A stretch of DNA of 64,000 bases from Stenotrophomonas rhizophila. Lineage in GTDB: Bacteria; Pseudomonadota; Gammaproteobacteria; Xanthomonadales; Xanthomonadaceae. Positions within the stretch are counted from its first letter, which is position 1. Each line of letters starts with the position of its first letter. The stretch lies in contig NZ_JACWUO010000002.1 of the NCBI RefSeq assembly GCF_020857975.1, forward strand, positions 359,233 through 423,232, written 5' to 3'. Positions 26,704-34,975 of this stretch are shown here, one piece after another. A program made the position numbers and the translations under genes. Below the pieces are notes generated by a model. It was given only the letters and a program-made list of their open reading frames with translations, did no database searches and had not been told where the DNA came from.

Positions 26704-27066
26704 TCAGCGGTAGACGCGCTCGCAGCGGCGTTCCACTACCCGGTCACCGCTCTTCTGCTGGTGGTTGCCCTGCACATTGCGGCCTACCGCACCACCGGCT
26801 ACCGCGCCGGCCACCGTGGCCAGCTTCTTGCCGTTGCCACCGCCGACCTGGTTGCCGATCAGGCCACCGACCACCGCGCCGGTGGCGGTACCGGTGATGC
26901 GGTTGGGATCGCGGCTGTTGCGCTGCACTTCCACGTTCTTGCACACCACCTTGCTGCCGTCGTTGAAGCGGCGGCCTTCGTCCCGAGGTCCGTAGCTCTG
27001 CGCCACCGCGCCGAACGAGGCAGCCAGCAGCGCGCCCATGCACAACATGCGTTGGGTCGGTTTCAT
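26704..27066 (-). CDS. Glycine-zipper 2TM-type outer-membrane/periplasmic protein
   Basis: A 120-residue exported protein. A signal peptide (MLCMGALLAASFGAVAQ) is followed by a basic segment and then a glycine-zipper repeat GTATGAVVGGLIGNQVGGG...AGAVAGGAVGRNVQG, characteristic of the 17-kDa antigen/SlyB class. It ends with a basic stretch VVERRCERVYR. ATG 27066 has AGGAG seven bases upstream. Such proteins insert into or lie beneath the outer membrane and help envelope integrity; the exact role here is not known. Confidence 0.8.
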   Translation of the reverse strand: MKPTQRMLCMGALLAASFGAVAQSYGPRDEGRRFNDGSKVVCKNVEVQRNSRDPNRITGTATGAVVGGLIGNQVGGGNGKKLATVAGAVAGGAVGRNVQGNHQQKSGDRVVERRCERVYR

Positions 27067-27217
27067 GGTGTTCTCCTTACAACTTGCAGGACAGGGGTGG
27101 AGTGTCCGCCCATGCGGTGCAATGGGCGGTGAAATCCTGTCCACGCCACGTCAACGCGCGTATTGCGTTCAGGTGGCGGACACGCTGCAGTTCGGCTCGC
27201 GGTGATACCCGGCGGGA

Positions 27218-28408
27218 TCATTCACCCCCGACAGGCTCCAGCAGCGCGGCAACCGCCGCAGTGTCCTGGTCGAACACCGGCGCGGCGAACGGTTCCGGGC
27301 CGGGCGTGCGGCCGAACACGATCGGGCGGGTGATGCCGCGGTAGCTGCCCAGCAGCGGATGCGGCAACGCAGCGATCATGTCCTCGGCCAGTACCTGCGG
27401 GTGGTCGAACATGTCCTCGATCTGGCGCGCCGCCGCGCACGGCACCTCTTCGCCGAACAGGGCTTCCCAGTCCAGCGCGCTGCGCGTGGCCAGCGCCGCG
27501 TGCAGCAGCGGCAGCAATACCTCGGCGTGCGTGGCGCGCTTGCGCACCGTGTCGTAGCGCGGGTCGTCGGCCAGTGCCGGCAGGCCGATCCTGGCGCACA
27601 GCGCCTGCCAGAAGCGCGGCGTATTGGCCGAAATGTACAGATGCCCCTCGGCGGTGGGATGGATGCCGGTGACGCCGCCCGAACGCATGTCGCGGCCGAC
27701 CGCCGCCGGCTCGCCTTCGGCCCAGATCATCCGCGCCGATTGCATGGTCAGTGCGCTGCGCAGCAGCGACACCCCGACCAGCTGGCCTTCCCCACTGCGC
27801 TCGCGCTCGTACAGCGCCGAGGAGACCCCGGCGGCCACCAGCGCGGCGGCGTAGTAATCGACCACCGAGCCATACAGGATTTCCGGGGCGCCGCCGGCCT
27901 TGCCCTGCATCGTGCACATGCCGGTCATGGTCTGCAGCACCTGGTCATAGCCGGCCTTGTCCTTCATCGGCCCCTGCTCGCCATAACCGGTGACCGAGCA
28001 GTACACCAGGCGCGGGTTGAGCTTGTGCAGGCTCTCGAAATCGATGCCCAGCCGGGCCGGTACGCTGGGCCGGAAGTTGTGCACCAGCACGTCGGCCTCG
28101 CGCACCAGGCGCATCAGCACCGCACGCTGGTCGGGCTGTTTCAGGTCCAGCACCACGCCCCGCTTGGAACGGTTCACGCCCAGGAACGCGCGGCTCTCGG
28201 CCTCCAGCGTGGATGGATAGCGGCGCAGGTTGTCGCCGGTTGGCGGCTCGACCTTGATCACCTCCGCGCCCTGGTCGGCCAGCAGCGTGCAGCCATAGGG
28301 CCCGGCGATATAGGCACTCAGGTCCAGCACGCGGATGCCGCTCAACGGCCCGCTGGCGCCCTCCCGCTGGGCGATGGCAAAGGGAGAACTGCGGTTGCTT
28401 GCGGTCAT
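27218..28408 (-). CDS. Class III CoA-transferase (CaiB/BaiF family)
   Basis: About 396 residues. The family start is IRVLDLSAYIAGPYGCTLLADQGAEVIKVE, followed by FLGVNRSKRGVVLDLK and, near residue 165, VTGYGEQGPMKDKAGYDQVLQT with the catalytic Asp-type position of this family. These enzymes move CoA between carboxylic acids. A TTG at 28414 is another possible start. It closes the nine-gene minus-strand locus, 129 bp behind the GH127-like gene, and with the CitE-like gene at the other end hints at degradation of an organic acid through its CoA ester. Substrate unknown. Confidence 0.85.
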   Translation of the reverse strand: MTASNRSSPFAIAQREGASGPLSGIRVLDLSAYIAGPYGCTLLADQGAEVIKVEPPTGDNLRRYPSTLEAESRAFLGVNRSKRGVVLDLKQPDQRAVLMRLVREADVLVHNFRPSVPARLGIDFESLHKLNPRLVYCSVTGYGEQGPMKDKAGYDQVLQTMTGMCTMQGKAGGAPEILYGSVVDYYAAALVAAGVSSALYERERSGEGQLVGVSLLRSALTMQSARMIWAEGEPAAVGRDMRSGGVTGIHPTAEGHLYISANTPRFWQALCARIGLPALADDPRYDTVRKRATHAEVLLPLLHAALATRSALDWEALFGEEVPCAAARQIEDMFDHPQVLAEDMIAALPHPLLGSYRGITRPIVFGRTPGPEPFAAPVFDQDTAAVAALLEPVGGE

Positions 28409-28537
28409 GGTCAATGCACTCGATACCTTGATGGAAGTTTCCTCCCGGGCAGCGGGAAGAAACAGATCGCGTGGCTATGTTCTGGGTGGACAAAAAACAC
28501 GCTGCGCGGCCGGCGGCCCGCCGACCGCCGCCACCGG

Positions 28538-30403
28538 TCAGTCGGTGGGTGCCAGCGACAGCCAGCTCAGCCGCCAGCTGCCATGCCCGCGACCGCCGCA
28601 GCGGTAGTAGGGCTCCCAGTGCAGCGGCGCGCGGTCGTCCAGCAGCAGGGTGATCGGTGCGCCCTCGCCGGCGTCTTCGCCCACCTGCAGCCATTGCGCC
28701 GGCGGTGCCGTCGGCAGGCGCAGGGTTTCGTCGGTCTTGTAGCCGTCGACCAGGCCGGTGGCATACACCAGCGGGCCGCGGCTGAGCCCGACATACTCCC
28801 AGCGCAGCACCTCCTGCGCCACCGGCGAACCGTCCGGCGCACGCGATTCCTGCACGTTGATGTTGGCGGCATGGTGCAGCCGCGGCGGCATCGGCAGGCG
28901 CAGCTCGATGCAGTCGCCGGCCTGCCAACTGCGCTGCAGCTGCACGAAGCCATCGCTGCCGGCCTCGACCGCCTGCGGCTGCCCGTTGATCGTGATGGTG
29001 GCGTTGTCGGCCCAGCCCGGAATGCGTACGCCGATGCTGAAGGCCGCGCTGGCTTCCGGCCGCACGGTGATGGCCACCGTGCCGTCGAACGGGTAGCGGG
29101 TTACCTGCTGCAGATGTACCTGCCCGGCCTGCGCGTGAGCCAAATTGGCCTGGCCCGGCCCGTACAGGTTCACCCGCAGCCCGCCATCGGCGGCAACGCC
29201 GTAGGCCACCTGCGGCAGCTCCTCCACCGCCATCGCGCCGCTGGATTTGCAGCAGCGCCAGTAGGTGGTGTGGATGCGCCGGCCGTTGGGATAGGTGTAA
29301 TAGCACCAGTCCTCGCCATTGGGCGCCATCGCCGCCAGCAGGTCGTTGTAGGCGGTGCGCTCCAGTTCGTCGGCATAGCGCGCATGGCCGGTGATGGCCA
29401 GCAGTTCACGGTTGAGCTGCATCCAGGCCAGCACCGAGCAGGTTTCCACATAGGCCTGCGGGAAGAACGTGCGTGGCGCGTTGAACACCTCGCGCGAACG
29501 GTGCGCCACCCCACCCCACGGGCCGCCGCCCAGGGTGAGGTGCTGCTCGCGGATGTTCTGCCACAGCTTGTCCACCGCAGTCCGGTAGGCGGGGTTGCCG
29601 GTGGCCTTGTGCAGCTTGGCCAGCCCGACCAGGTTCCAGCTCAGCTGGTAGGCCTTGCCGGTGGCGATGAACGCGGCATCCTCGCCCGCCAGCGCCTTGT
29701 CGAGCAGGGCCAGGCGCGGATTGGCGTTGGCCTGCTGCAGGATGCGCTCGGCCAGGGCCAGATAGCGCGGCTCAGCGGTGACCAGGTACAGATCGGCGGC
29801 CGGGTCCAGCAGCACCGTGGCCGACATGCCGTGGTGGTTGCCCAGCGTGGTGATGTCGATGCCCGACTCCAGCGCCTGCCAGCACAGATCGGCGATCCGG
29901 CAGGCGGCCTGCAGGTAGGCCGCATCGCCCAGCGCGCGCCAGGTTTCCAGCAGACCCAGGATCAGGTAGCTGTGGGTCCAGATATCCCAGGTGCGCAGCG
30001 CCGGCTCGCCGTTCCAGCTTTCCGGCTTGGGCGGCTGCGGCACGGTGAAGCGGCGTTCGGCCGCGTAATTGCCCAGGTAGCCGTCCGGGTCCTGCTGGCT
30101 GACCAGCCAGTCGGCCACCCGGCGCAGGGCCGCCTGCAGCTGCGGATGCCCGCCCTGCGCCACCGCGCGCGCGGTAGCCGACAGCCACTTGCCGGCATGT
30201 TCGCCGTACCAGTCGCCTTCGTGGTTCTGCTGTTTGTGCGCCTGGCCGAAGATGCTGATCGGTGCGCTGTGCTCATCGACGATGAAGGTGCTCAGGCGTC
30301 CGGCCCGGTTGGCCGCCAGGGCCTGGCCGAGCAGCCCGTCCAGGATCACCTGCTGCGGTGCGACCAGGGTCATGCCACGTGCGCTGGCGTGTACAGGCAT
30401 CAT
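28538..30403 (-). CDS. GH127-like beta-L-arabinofuranosidase family protein
   Basis: A 621-residue protein with an alpha/alpha-barrel N-terminal part (DWYGEHAGKWL, NHEGDWYG, DGYLGNY) and C-terminal beta domains, as in the DUF1680/GH127 family. The key positions of HypBA1-type enzymes are visible: Glu and Cys in YVETCSVL near residue 318 and the Cys-Cys pair in WRCCKSSG near residue 383, which form the Cys nucleophile/zinc site. No signal peptide, so probably cytoplasmic. The start ATGATG overlaps the TGA of the upstream fusion gene, so the two are coupled. It probably cleaves an arabinofuranoside-like sugar; the true substrate is unproven. Confidence 0.82.
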   Translation of the reverse strand: MMPVHASARGMTLVAPQQVILDGLLGQALAANRAGRLSTFIVDEHSAPISIFGQAHKQQNHEGDWYGEHAGKWLSATARAVAQGGHPQLQAALRRVADWLVSQQDPDGYLGNYAAERRFTVPQPPKPESWNGEPALRTWDIWTHSYLILGLLETWRALGDAAYLQAACRIADLCWQALESGIDITTLGNHHGMSATVLLDPAADLYLVTAEPRYLALAERILQQANANPRLALLDKALAGEDAAFIATGKAYQLSWNLVGLAKLHKATGNPAYRTAVDKLWQNIREQHLTLGGGPWGGVAHRSREVFNAPRTFFPQAYVETCSVLAWMQLNRELLAITGHARYADELERTAYNDLLAAMAPNGEDWCYYTYPNGRRIHTTYWRCCKSSGAMAVEELPQVAYGVAADGGLRVNLYGPGQANLAHAQAGQVHLQQVTRYPFDGTVAITVRPEASAAFSIGVRIPGWADNATITINGQPQAVEAGSDGFVQLQRSWQAGDCIELRLPMPPRLHHAANINVQESRAPDGSPVAQEVLRWEYVGLSRGPLVYATGLVDGYKTDETLRLPTAPPAQWLQVGEDAGEGAPITLLLDDRAPLHWEPYYRCGGRGHGSWRLSWLSLAPTD

Positions 30404-32589
30404 GCCGCGTCCACCACGCAGCGGAAGCCCACCGTGCCGGAGCGGTCCTTGGACGGCCCCATCAACAGGTACTTGCCGTGCTGGTCCAGCCGGTATGCCT
30501 GCGGGAAGTACCAGTGCGAGGTCTGCGGCTGGTAGCGGCTGCCGCCGCGCAGCACCGCAGCGCGGGTATGCGCATCGCTGAATTCGTCGGTCCACTGCCA
30601 CACATTGCCGACCAGGTCCTCCACCCCGAACGGGCTGGCGCCGCGTGGGTGCGCATCGACGTCGGCCGGCGGGGTGAGCCGGCGGCCGCGGTTGACCCGT
30701 GGCACGCGCGCGGCGTCCCAATCGTTGCCCCACGGATAGCGGCGCTCGTCGGTGCCCTGGGCGGCGTACTGCCATTCCCAGGCATGCGGCAGCCGCTTGC
30801 TCGCCCACGCGGCATAGGCGCGGGCGTCTTCGATCGACACCCAGGTCACCGGTTTGTTGTCCCAGCCCGCGCGTGGTGCGCCGTCCTTCCAGTCGGCCAG
30901 GAAGTTGTGGTCGTCGGCCGGCCGGTAGCCGCTGGCATCGAGGAAGCGCTTGAACGCGGCATTGGTGACCGGATGACGGTCGATATGGAAGGCCGGCACC
31001 TGCATGCGGTGTCGGTGGTGGCGGCGCGCGCAGTCTTCCCACGGGTACTGCACATCCAGCCCGGCCCAGGTGAAGCCCTCGATCTCGATGCCACCGACTT
31101 GGAACAGGAACGGGCCGGCCGGAATCGCCACCATGCCGGCCGGTGCATCGGCCTGCGGTGCGGTGCGCGCGATCTCCAGCAGCTGTTGCGGCGCGGCCTT
31201 CCACGCGGCCGGGTAACTGTTGAGCGGCTGCCGGGCAGCGGCGGCGGTAGCGGCCAGGAACGCCTCCAGGCCCTCGACGACGCTGCCGGCGGCCACGCTC
31301 AGGACCGCGCCGAAACCGCGCGCCTCCATCGGCAGCGCAATATAGGCACGGCCGTCGATGACCTGCGGGGCCAGCGCGCGGCCATGCCACACGTCGTAGT
31401 AGCGCGTGCCCTCGTCATGCGCCAGCGCGATCTGCTCGCCGTCCACCGCGTATTCGTTGCGGTTGATCAGGGTGTGCAGGGTCACGCCCGCGCCGGGGAA
31501 GCGGCTGGCGAAGATGCCGCCCTGCAGGCACACCTGGTAGGGCTCCCAGTCCATCGACACCACCAGCTGCGGGAACTGGCGGTACAGGGTGGCGATCCGG
31601 CGCAGGGCCTCGCCGTCGCGCGGGGTGAACTGGTTCCACACGCCCCAGATGTTCTCCCAGGCGTTGTAGCCGATACCGTTGAAGAAGCAGTACTGCAGGT
31701 CGTGGTTGCGGTTGCGGCCCCAGCGGTTCTCGTAGTTGACCATGTGGCGCGGTTCCAGCCACTTCCACTTGGACACCGGCGGCACCGGCCCGTCGGGCGC
31801 CTTCTTGCCCCAGCTCTGTACGTTCCAGATCAGCTGTTCTTCGGCGCTGATGGTGGACTCGGGCTGCACCACCACCGGGTTGCCGCGCGCGTCGCAGGCG
31901 TCGAAGAAGGCGCGCGGCACGCCGTTGAAGGTATCGCCGTTGATGCCGTCGGCACCGACGGCCTTGACGATCTCGGCCAGCCCGTCCCAATGGGTCACGC
32001 CCGGGTCGCGGGTGCCGTGATCCCACGGTTTGGCCGGCAGGAACACCTTGACGCCACGCTTCTGGAACGCCTGCACCGCCGCCTTCAGGCCATCCAGGCC
32101 GCCGGGCATGTCATGGGCCAGGTCGAACTGGTTGCGGTCGTCGATGCCGATGTTGGGGTAGATGTACCAGATCAGCACCGAATCGATCCCGCCGAAGCGT
32201 TCGGTCAGATCATCCAGGTAGCGGTCGACGGTGTACTGGCCGCTGGCCACGTCGAAGAAGTAGCGGTCCTCGACCATCATCTGCGCATGCACGAAGTTGC
32301 GCTGCGCCCACTGCAGTTCCGGGCGGCGATAGTTGACGTCGGTGTAGCCGATGCGGACCAGGTGCTCGCGGCGCCAGTCCTTGAGCTCGTCCAGCCAGTC
32401 GGCGGCGCTGGCATTGGCATCGATCATCCAGCTGCCGATGTCGGCAAACGGCCAGGCCGGCGGCTTGCCCGGGGTGGGCAGGTAGCGGCCGGTGGTCACA
32501 TGCGAGAACTTGTACTCGGTACCGATCGCCTCGCGCCCGTAATCGGCTGCGTCGTTGTCGTAGTCGGGGGTCTGGTACGGGGTGGTCAT
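30400..32589 (-). CDS. Fusion of a TIM-barrel glycosidase-like domain with an FGE-like (SUMF1) domain
   Basis: A 729-residue protein. Residues about 40-430 resemble an alpha-galactosidase-type TIM barrel; VGADGINGDTFNGV near 216 has the Asp at the end of strand 4 where retaining glycosidases carry the nucleophile. A small beta domain follows. Residues about 482-729 are an FGE-sulfatase-type domain (VAIPAGPF, HPVTNAAFKRFLDASGY, KPVTWVSIEDARAYAAW, LPHAWEWQYAAQGTD, EDLVGNVWQWT, VLRGGS, GFRCV). The closely spaced Cys pair that makes true formylglycine-generating enzymes active is not seen before GFRC, so it is probably not an active FGE. It is coupled to the GH127-like gene (4-base overlap) and 37 bp behind rbsK. 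Function is inferred only as glycan-related. Confidence 0.7.
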   Translation of the reverse strand: MTTPYQTPDYDNDAADYGREAIGTEYKFSHVTTGRYLPTPGKPPAWPFADIGSWMIDANASAADWLDELKDWRREHLVRIGYTDVNYRRPELQWAQRNFVHAQMMVEDRYFFDVASGQYTVDRYLDDLTERFGGIDSVLIWYIYPNIGIDDRNQFDLAHDMPGGLDGLKAAVQAFQKRGVKVFLPAKPWDHGTRDPGVTHWDGLAEIVKAVGADGINGDTFNGVPRAFFDACDARGNPVVVQPESTISAEEQLIWNVQSWGKKAPDGPVPPVSKWKWLEPRHMVNYENRWGRNRNHDLQYCFFNGIGYNAWENIWGVWNQFTPRDGEALRRIATLYRQFPQLVVSMDWEPYQVCLQGGIFASRFPGAGVTLHTLINRNEYAVDGEQIALAHDEGTRYYDVWHGRALAPQVIDGRAYIALPMEARGFGAVLSVAAGSVVEGLEAFLAATAAAARQPLNSYPAAWKAAPQQLLEIARTAPQADAPAGMVAIPAGPFLFQVGGIEIEGFTWAGLDVQYPWEDCARRHHRHRMQVPAFHIDRHPVTNAAFKRFLDASGYRPADDHNFLADWKDGAPRAGWDNKPVTWVSIEDARAYAAWASKRLPHAWEWQYAAQGTDERRYPWGNDWDAARVPRVNRGRRLTPPADVDAHPRGASPFGVEDLVGNVWQWTDEFSDAHTRAAVLRGGSRYQPQTSHWYFPQAYRLDQHGKYLLMGPSKDRSGTVGFRCVVDAA

Positions 32590-32626
32590 GGGCAAGGCAT
32601 CCAGCAGGAAACAGGGGGGAGGCGTT

Positions 32627-33580
32627 TCATCGGGCGCACCACGCCGCCAGCGCGGCATGCGCGTCGGCGCCGGGAACGCGCGCCGGGTCGGACATCAGTG
32701 CGTCCACCTCGGCGCGGGTGGGAATGCTCGACTGTGCGCCGAGCCGGGTGCAGGCCAGCGCCGAGGCGGCGGTGGCCGCCAGCAGGGCCTGCGCCATCGA
32801 TTGGCCGCCGGCCAGTGCGGCCACCAGCGCGCCGCAGAAGGTGTCGCCGGCGGCGGTGGTATCCAGCGGCGCGATCCGGAACGCCGGCTGCAGCACGACC
32901 TGCCCCTCCACGCGGGCCAGGCAGCCGCGCGCGCCCAACGTCACGATCACGCACGGCACCGCCAGCCGCGCCAGGCCGGTGGCCAGGTCCGGCGGGTTGC
33001 CGGCCACCACGGCCAGTTCGCCTTCATTGACGATCAGCACATCCAGCAGCTCCAGCAGCGCCGCCGGCAATACCTGCGCCGGCGCGGCATTGAGCGCGAC
33101 CTTGAGCCCGGCGGCGCGCGCGCTGCGCGCGTAGGCGGTCACCGTGTCCAGCGGGGTTTCCAGCTGCAGCAGCAACCAGCCGATGCCGTCCAGCGGCGGC
33201 AGGTGGGCCGCGCGCAGGCATGCATTGGCGCCGGGTGCGACGGTGATTGCGTTCTCGGCCGTGTCGGCCAGGCAGATGAAGGCGGTCCCGGTCGGCAGCG
33301 CCGGCTCGCGCACGATCGACAGGGCCACGCCGGCCGCGCGCAACGAGGCTTCAATCGGTTTGGCGAAATCATCATCGCCCAGCGCCAGCAGCATCTGCGT
33401 GGCCGCACCGCCGGCGCGGGCGCAGGCCACCGCCTGGTTGGCGCCCTTGCCGCCGGGGAAGGTGTTGAAACCGTGCCCCAGCACGGTTTCACCCGGCGCC
33501 GGGACATGCGCGGCGCGCACCACGAAATCGAGATTGGCCGAGCCGGCAACAAGCACGGTAGCCGCTGCAGCAACGTTCAT
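32627..33580 (-). CDS. rbsK: Ribokinase-family sugar kinase (PfkB)
   Basis: A 317-residue PfkB kinase. The first motif is VAGSANLDFVVR and GKGANQAVACARAGG; the C-terminal signature is DTTAAGDTFCGALVAAL with the catalytic Asp. These patterns fit ribokinase (rather than fructokinase), which phosphorylates a free pentose on the 5-OH. It starts with a 4-base overlap with the serine hydrolase stop and ends 37 bp before the fusion gene, so it belongs to the same unit. The substrate in this locus could be ribose or another pentose released by the GH127-like enzyme. Confidence 0.85.
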   Translation of the reverse strand: MNVAAAATVLVAGSANLDFVVRAAHVPAPGETVLGHGFNTFPGGKGANQAVACARAGGAATQMLLALGDDDFAKPIEASLRAAGVALSIVREPALPTGTAFICLADTAENAITVAPGANACLRAAHLPPLDGIGWLLLQLETPLDTVTAYARSARAAGLKVALNAAPAQVLPAALLELLDVLIVNEGELAVVAGNPPDLATGLARLAVPCVIVTLGARGCLARVEGQVVLQPAFRIAPLDTTAAGDTFCGALVAALAGGQSMAQALLAATAASALACTRLGAQSSIPTRAEVDALMSDPARVPGADAHAALAAWCAR

Positions 33581-34875
33581 GGGTCCAGCGCCTGGTCAAC
33601 GCGGTTGTAGAAGGCCGTTCCGATGCGCGGCAGGTCATCGTTGCCACCGGGCAGGTGCTGCAGCATCAGGATCGCCACCCGCCCGCGCGCCGGGTCGATC
33701 GCGTAGTAGGTGGACGCCGCGCCCGACCAGCCGAACGCGCCCACCGAGGCAGTGCGCCCCTTCATGGCCGGATCCAGCAGCACCGCACCGCCCAGGCCGA
33801 AGCCTTCGGCATCGCTGAACTCGGTCACCGGCCTGGGCAAGGCGGTGTGCACCAGTTGGTTCTGCATCATCGACGCCACCGTCGCCGCGCGCAGCAGCTG
33901 CAGCCGGCCGTAGCGGCCGCCATCGAGCAGCATCTGCGCGAACCGGCCGTAGTCCGCGGCGGTGGCGTACAGACCACCGGCACCGCTGGAATAAGGCCGC
34001 AATGCCACGCCGGGCTGGCGCGCATGCGCTTCATCGGCCAGCACCAGATCGCCGTGCTCGCCCATCGTGGTCAGTTCAACCACCCGCGCACGCTCGGCGG
34101 CCGGCACCACAAACCCGGTGTCGCGCATGTCCAGCGGCTGGAAGATGCGCTGCTGCAGGAACGTCTCGAAGGGTTGCCCAGCCACCACTTCCACCAGCCG
34201 CGACAGCACTTCGATCGAGGTACTGTCGTAGCGGAAGCGCGTGCCGGGCTCGCTCGCCAGTGGTACCCTGGCCAAGCGCGCGGTGTAGTCGGCCAGGTTG
34301 TGCGCCTGCGGCAGGCGCTGCTGCTCCAGCAACTGCGTCACCGCCTCGAAACCTTCCCCGCCCGCGGCAAAGCCGGCGGTGTGGGTGAGCAGATGGCGCA
34401 CGGTGAGGGGGTTGCTGGCCGGGCGCAGCTGCGGCGCGGTGGCGCTGCCGCCGGCGAACACCTGCAACCGGGAAAACTCGGGAAGATGGCGCGCCACCGG
34501 GTCGTCCAGACCCAGTTTGCCCTCCTCCACCAGCATCAGCGCGGCCACCGAAGCGACCGTCTTGGTCATCGAGTAGATGCGGAAAATGCTGTCGCGCTGC
34601 ATCGGCCGGTCGTGCGCCAGATCCTGCCAGCCGTAGGCGGCGTCGTGCACGACCCTGCCGTGGTCGATCACCAGCGCGACCGCACCGGTATAGCCCTGGC
34701 GGCCGGTGGCCTCGTCCAGCAAGGCATCCACCGCAGGTAGCCGTGGCGGCGCGACCGGGGCGGGCAGCGCCGCCATGGCATGGCCGATGGCCAGCAGCAA
34801 CAAGGCGAGCACGGCCAGGCGTGCTCGGGGGCGGCAATGACGGGCGTGGGCCCGTCCATGCGATGGCCTGTACAT
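33577..34875 (-). CDS. Serine hydrolase of the beta-lactamase/penicillin-binding fold
   Basis: A 432-residue exported protein. A signal anchor (LAVLALLLLAIGHAMA) follows a basic N-terminus. The Ser-x-x-Lys motif is SMTK near residue 103, YDST gives the Tyr motif near 210, and the late motif includes FGWSGAAST. These belong to the class C beta-lactamase/esterase EstB group; actual substrates range from esters to D-amino-acid peptides. ATG 34875 has AGGAG upstream. It overlaps rbsK by 4 bases, an odd partner for such a hydrolase, unless it removes acyl groups from the sugar substrate. Confidence 0.8.
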   Translation of the reverse strand: MYRPSHGRAHARHCRPRARLAVLALLLLAIGHAMAALPAPVAPPRLPAVDALLDEATGRQGYTGAVALVIDHGRVVHDAAYGWQDLAHDRPMQRDSIFRIYSMTKTVASVAALMLVEEGKLGLDDPVARHLPEFSRLQVFAGGSATAPQLRPASNPLTVRHLLTHTAGFAAGGEGFEAVTQLLEQQRLPQAHNLADYTARLARVPLASEPGTRFRYDSTSIEVLSRLVEVVAGQPFETFLQQRIFQPLDMRDTGFVVPAAERARVVELTTMGEHGDLVLADEAHARQPGVALRPYSSGAGGLYATAADYGRFAQMLLDGGRYGRLQLLRAATVASMMQNQLVHTALPRPVTEFSDAEGFGLGGAVLLDPAMKGRTASVGAFGWSGAASTYYAIDPARGRVAILMLQHLPGGNDDLPRIGTAFYNRVDQALDP

Positions 34876-34930
34876 CCGCTCTCCTGCTGTCGGCGGCGGT
34901 ATCGTCGTGACAGGGTAAGGCAAGAAAAGC

Positions 34931-34965
34931 GCAACGGCGCTGCAGGGTGGCTGCAGCGCCGTTGC
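34931..34965 (-). terminator. Rho-independent terminator of the TonB receptor gene
   Basis: A perfect 15-bp stem GCAACGGCGCTGCAG with a 5-base loop, followed on the minus strand by CTTTTCTT, lies 11 bp past the receptor stop. It may also separate the receptor from the serine hydrolase operon. Confidence 0.8.
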
Positions 34966-34975
34966 ACGGTGACGA

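Noticed and set aside
30400..32589. Active formylglycine-generating enzyme for sulfatases
   Set aside because: The catalytic Cys pair is not seen and no sulfatase gene lies in the window.
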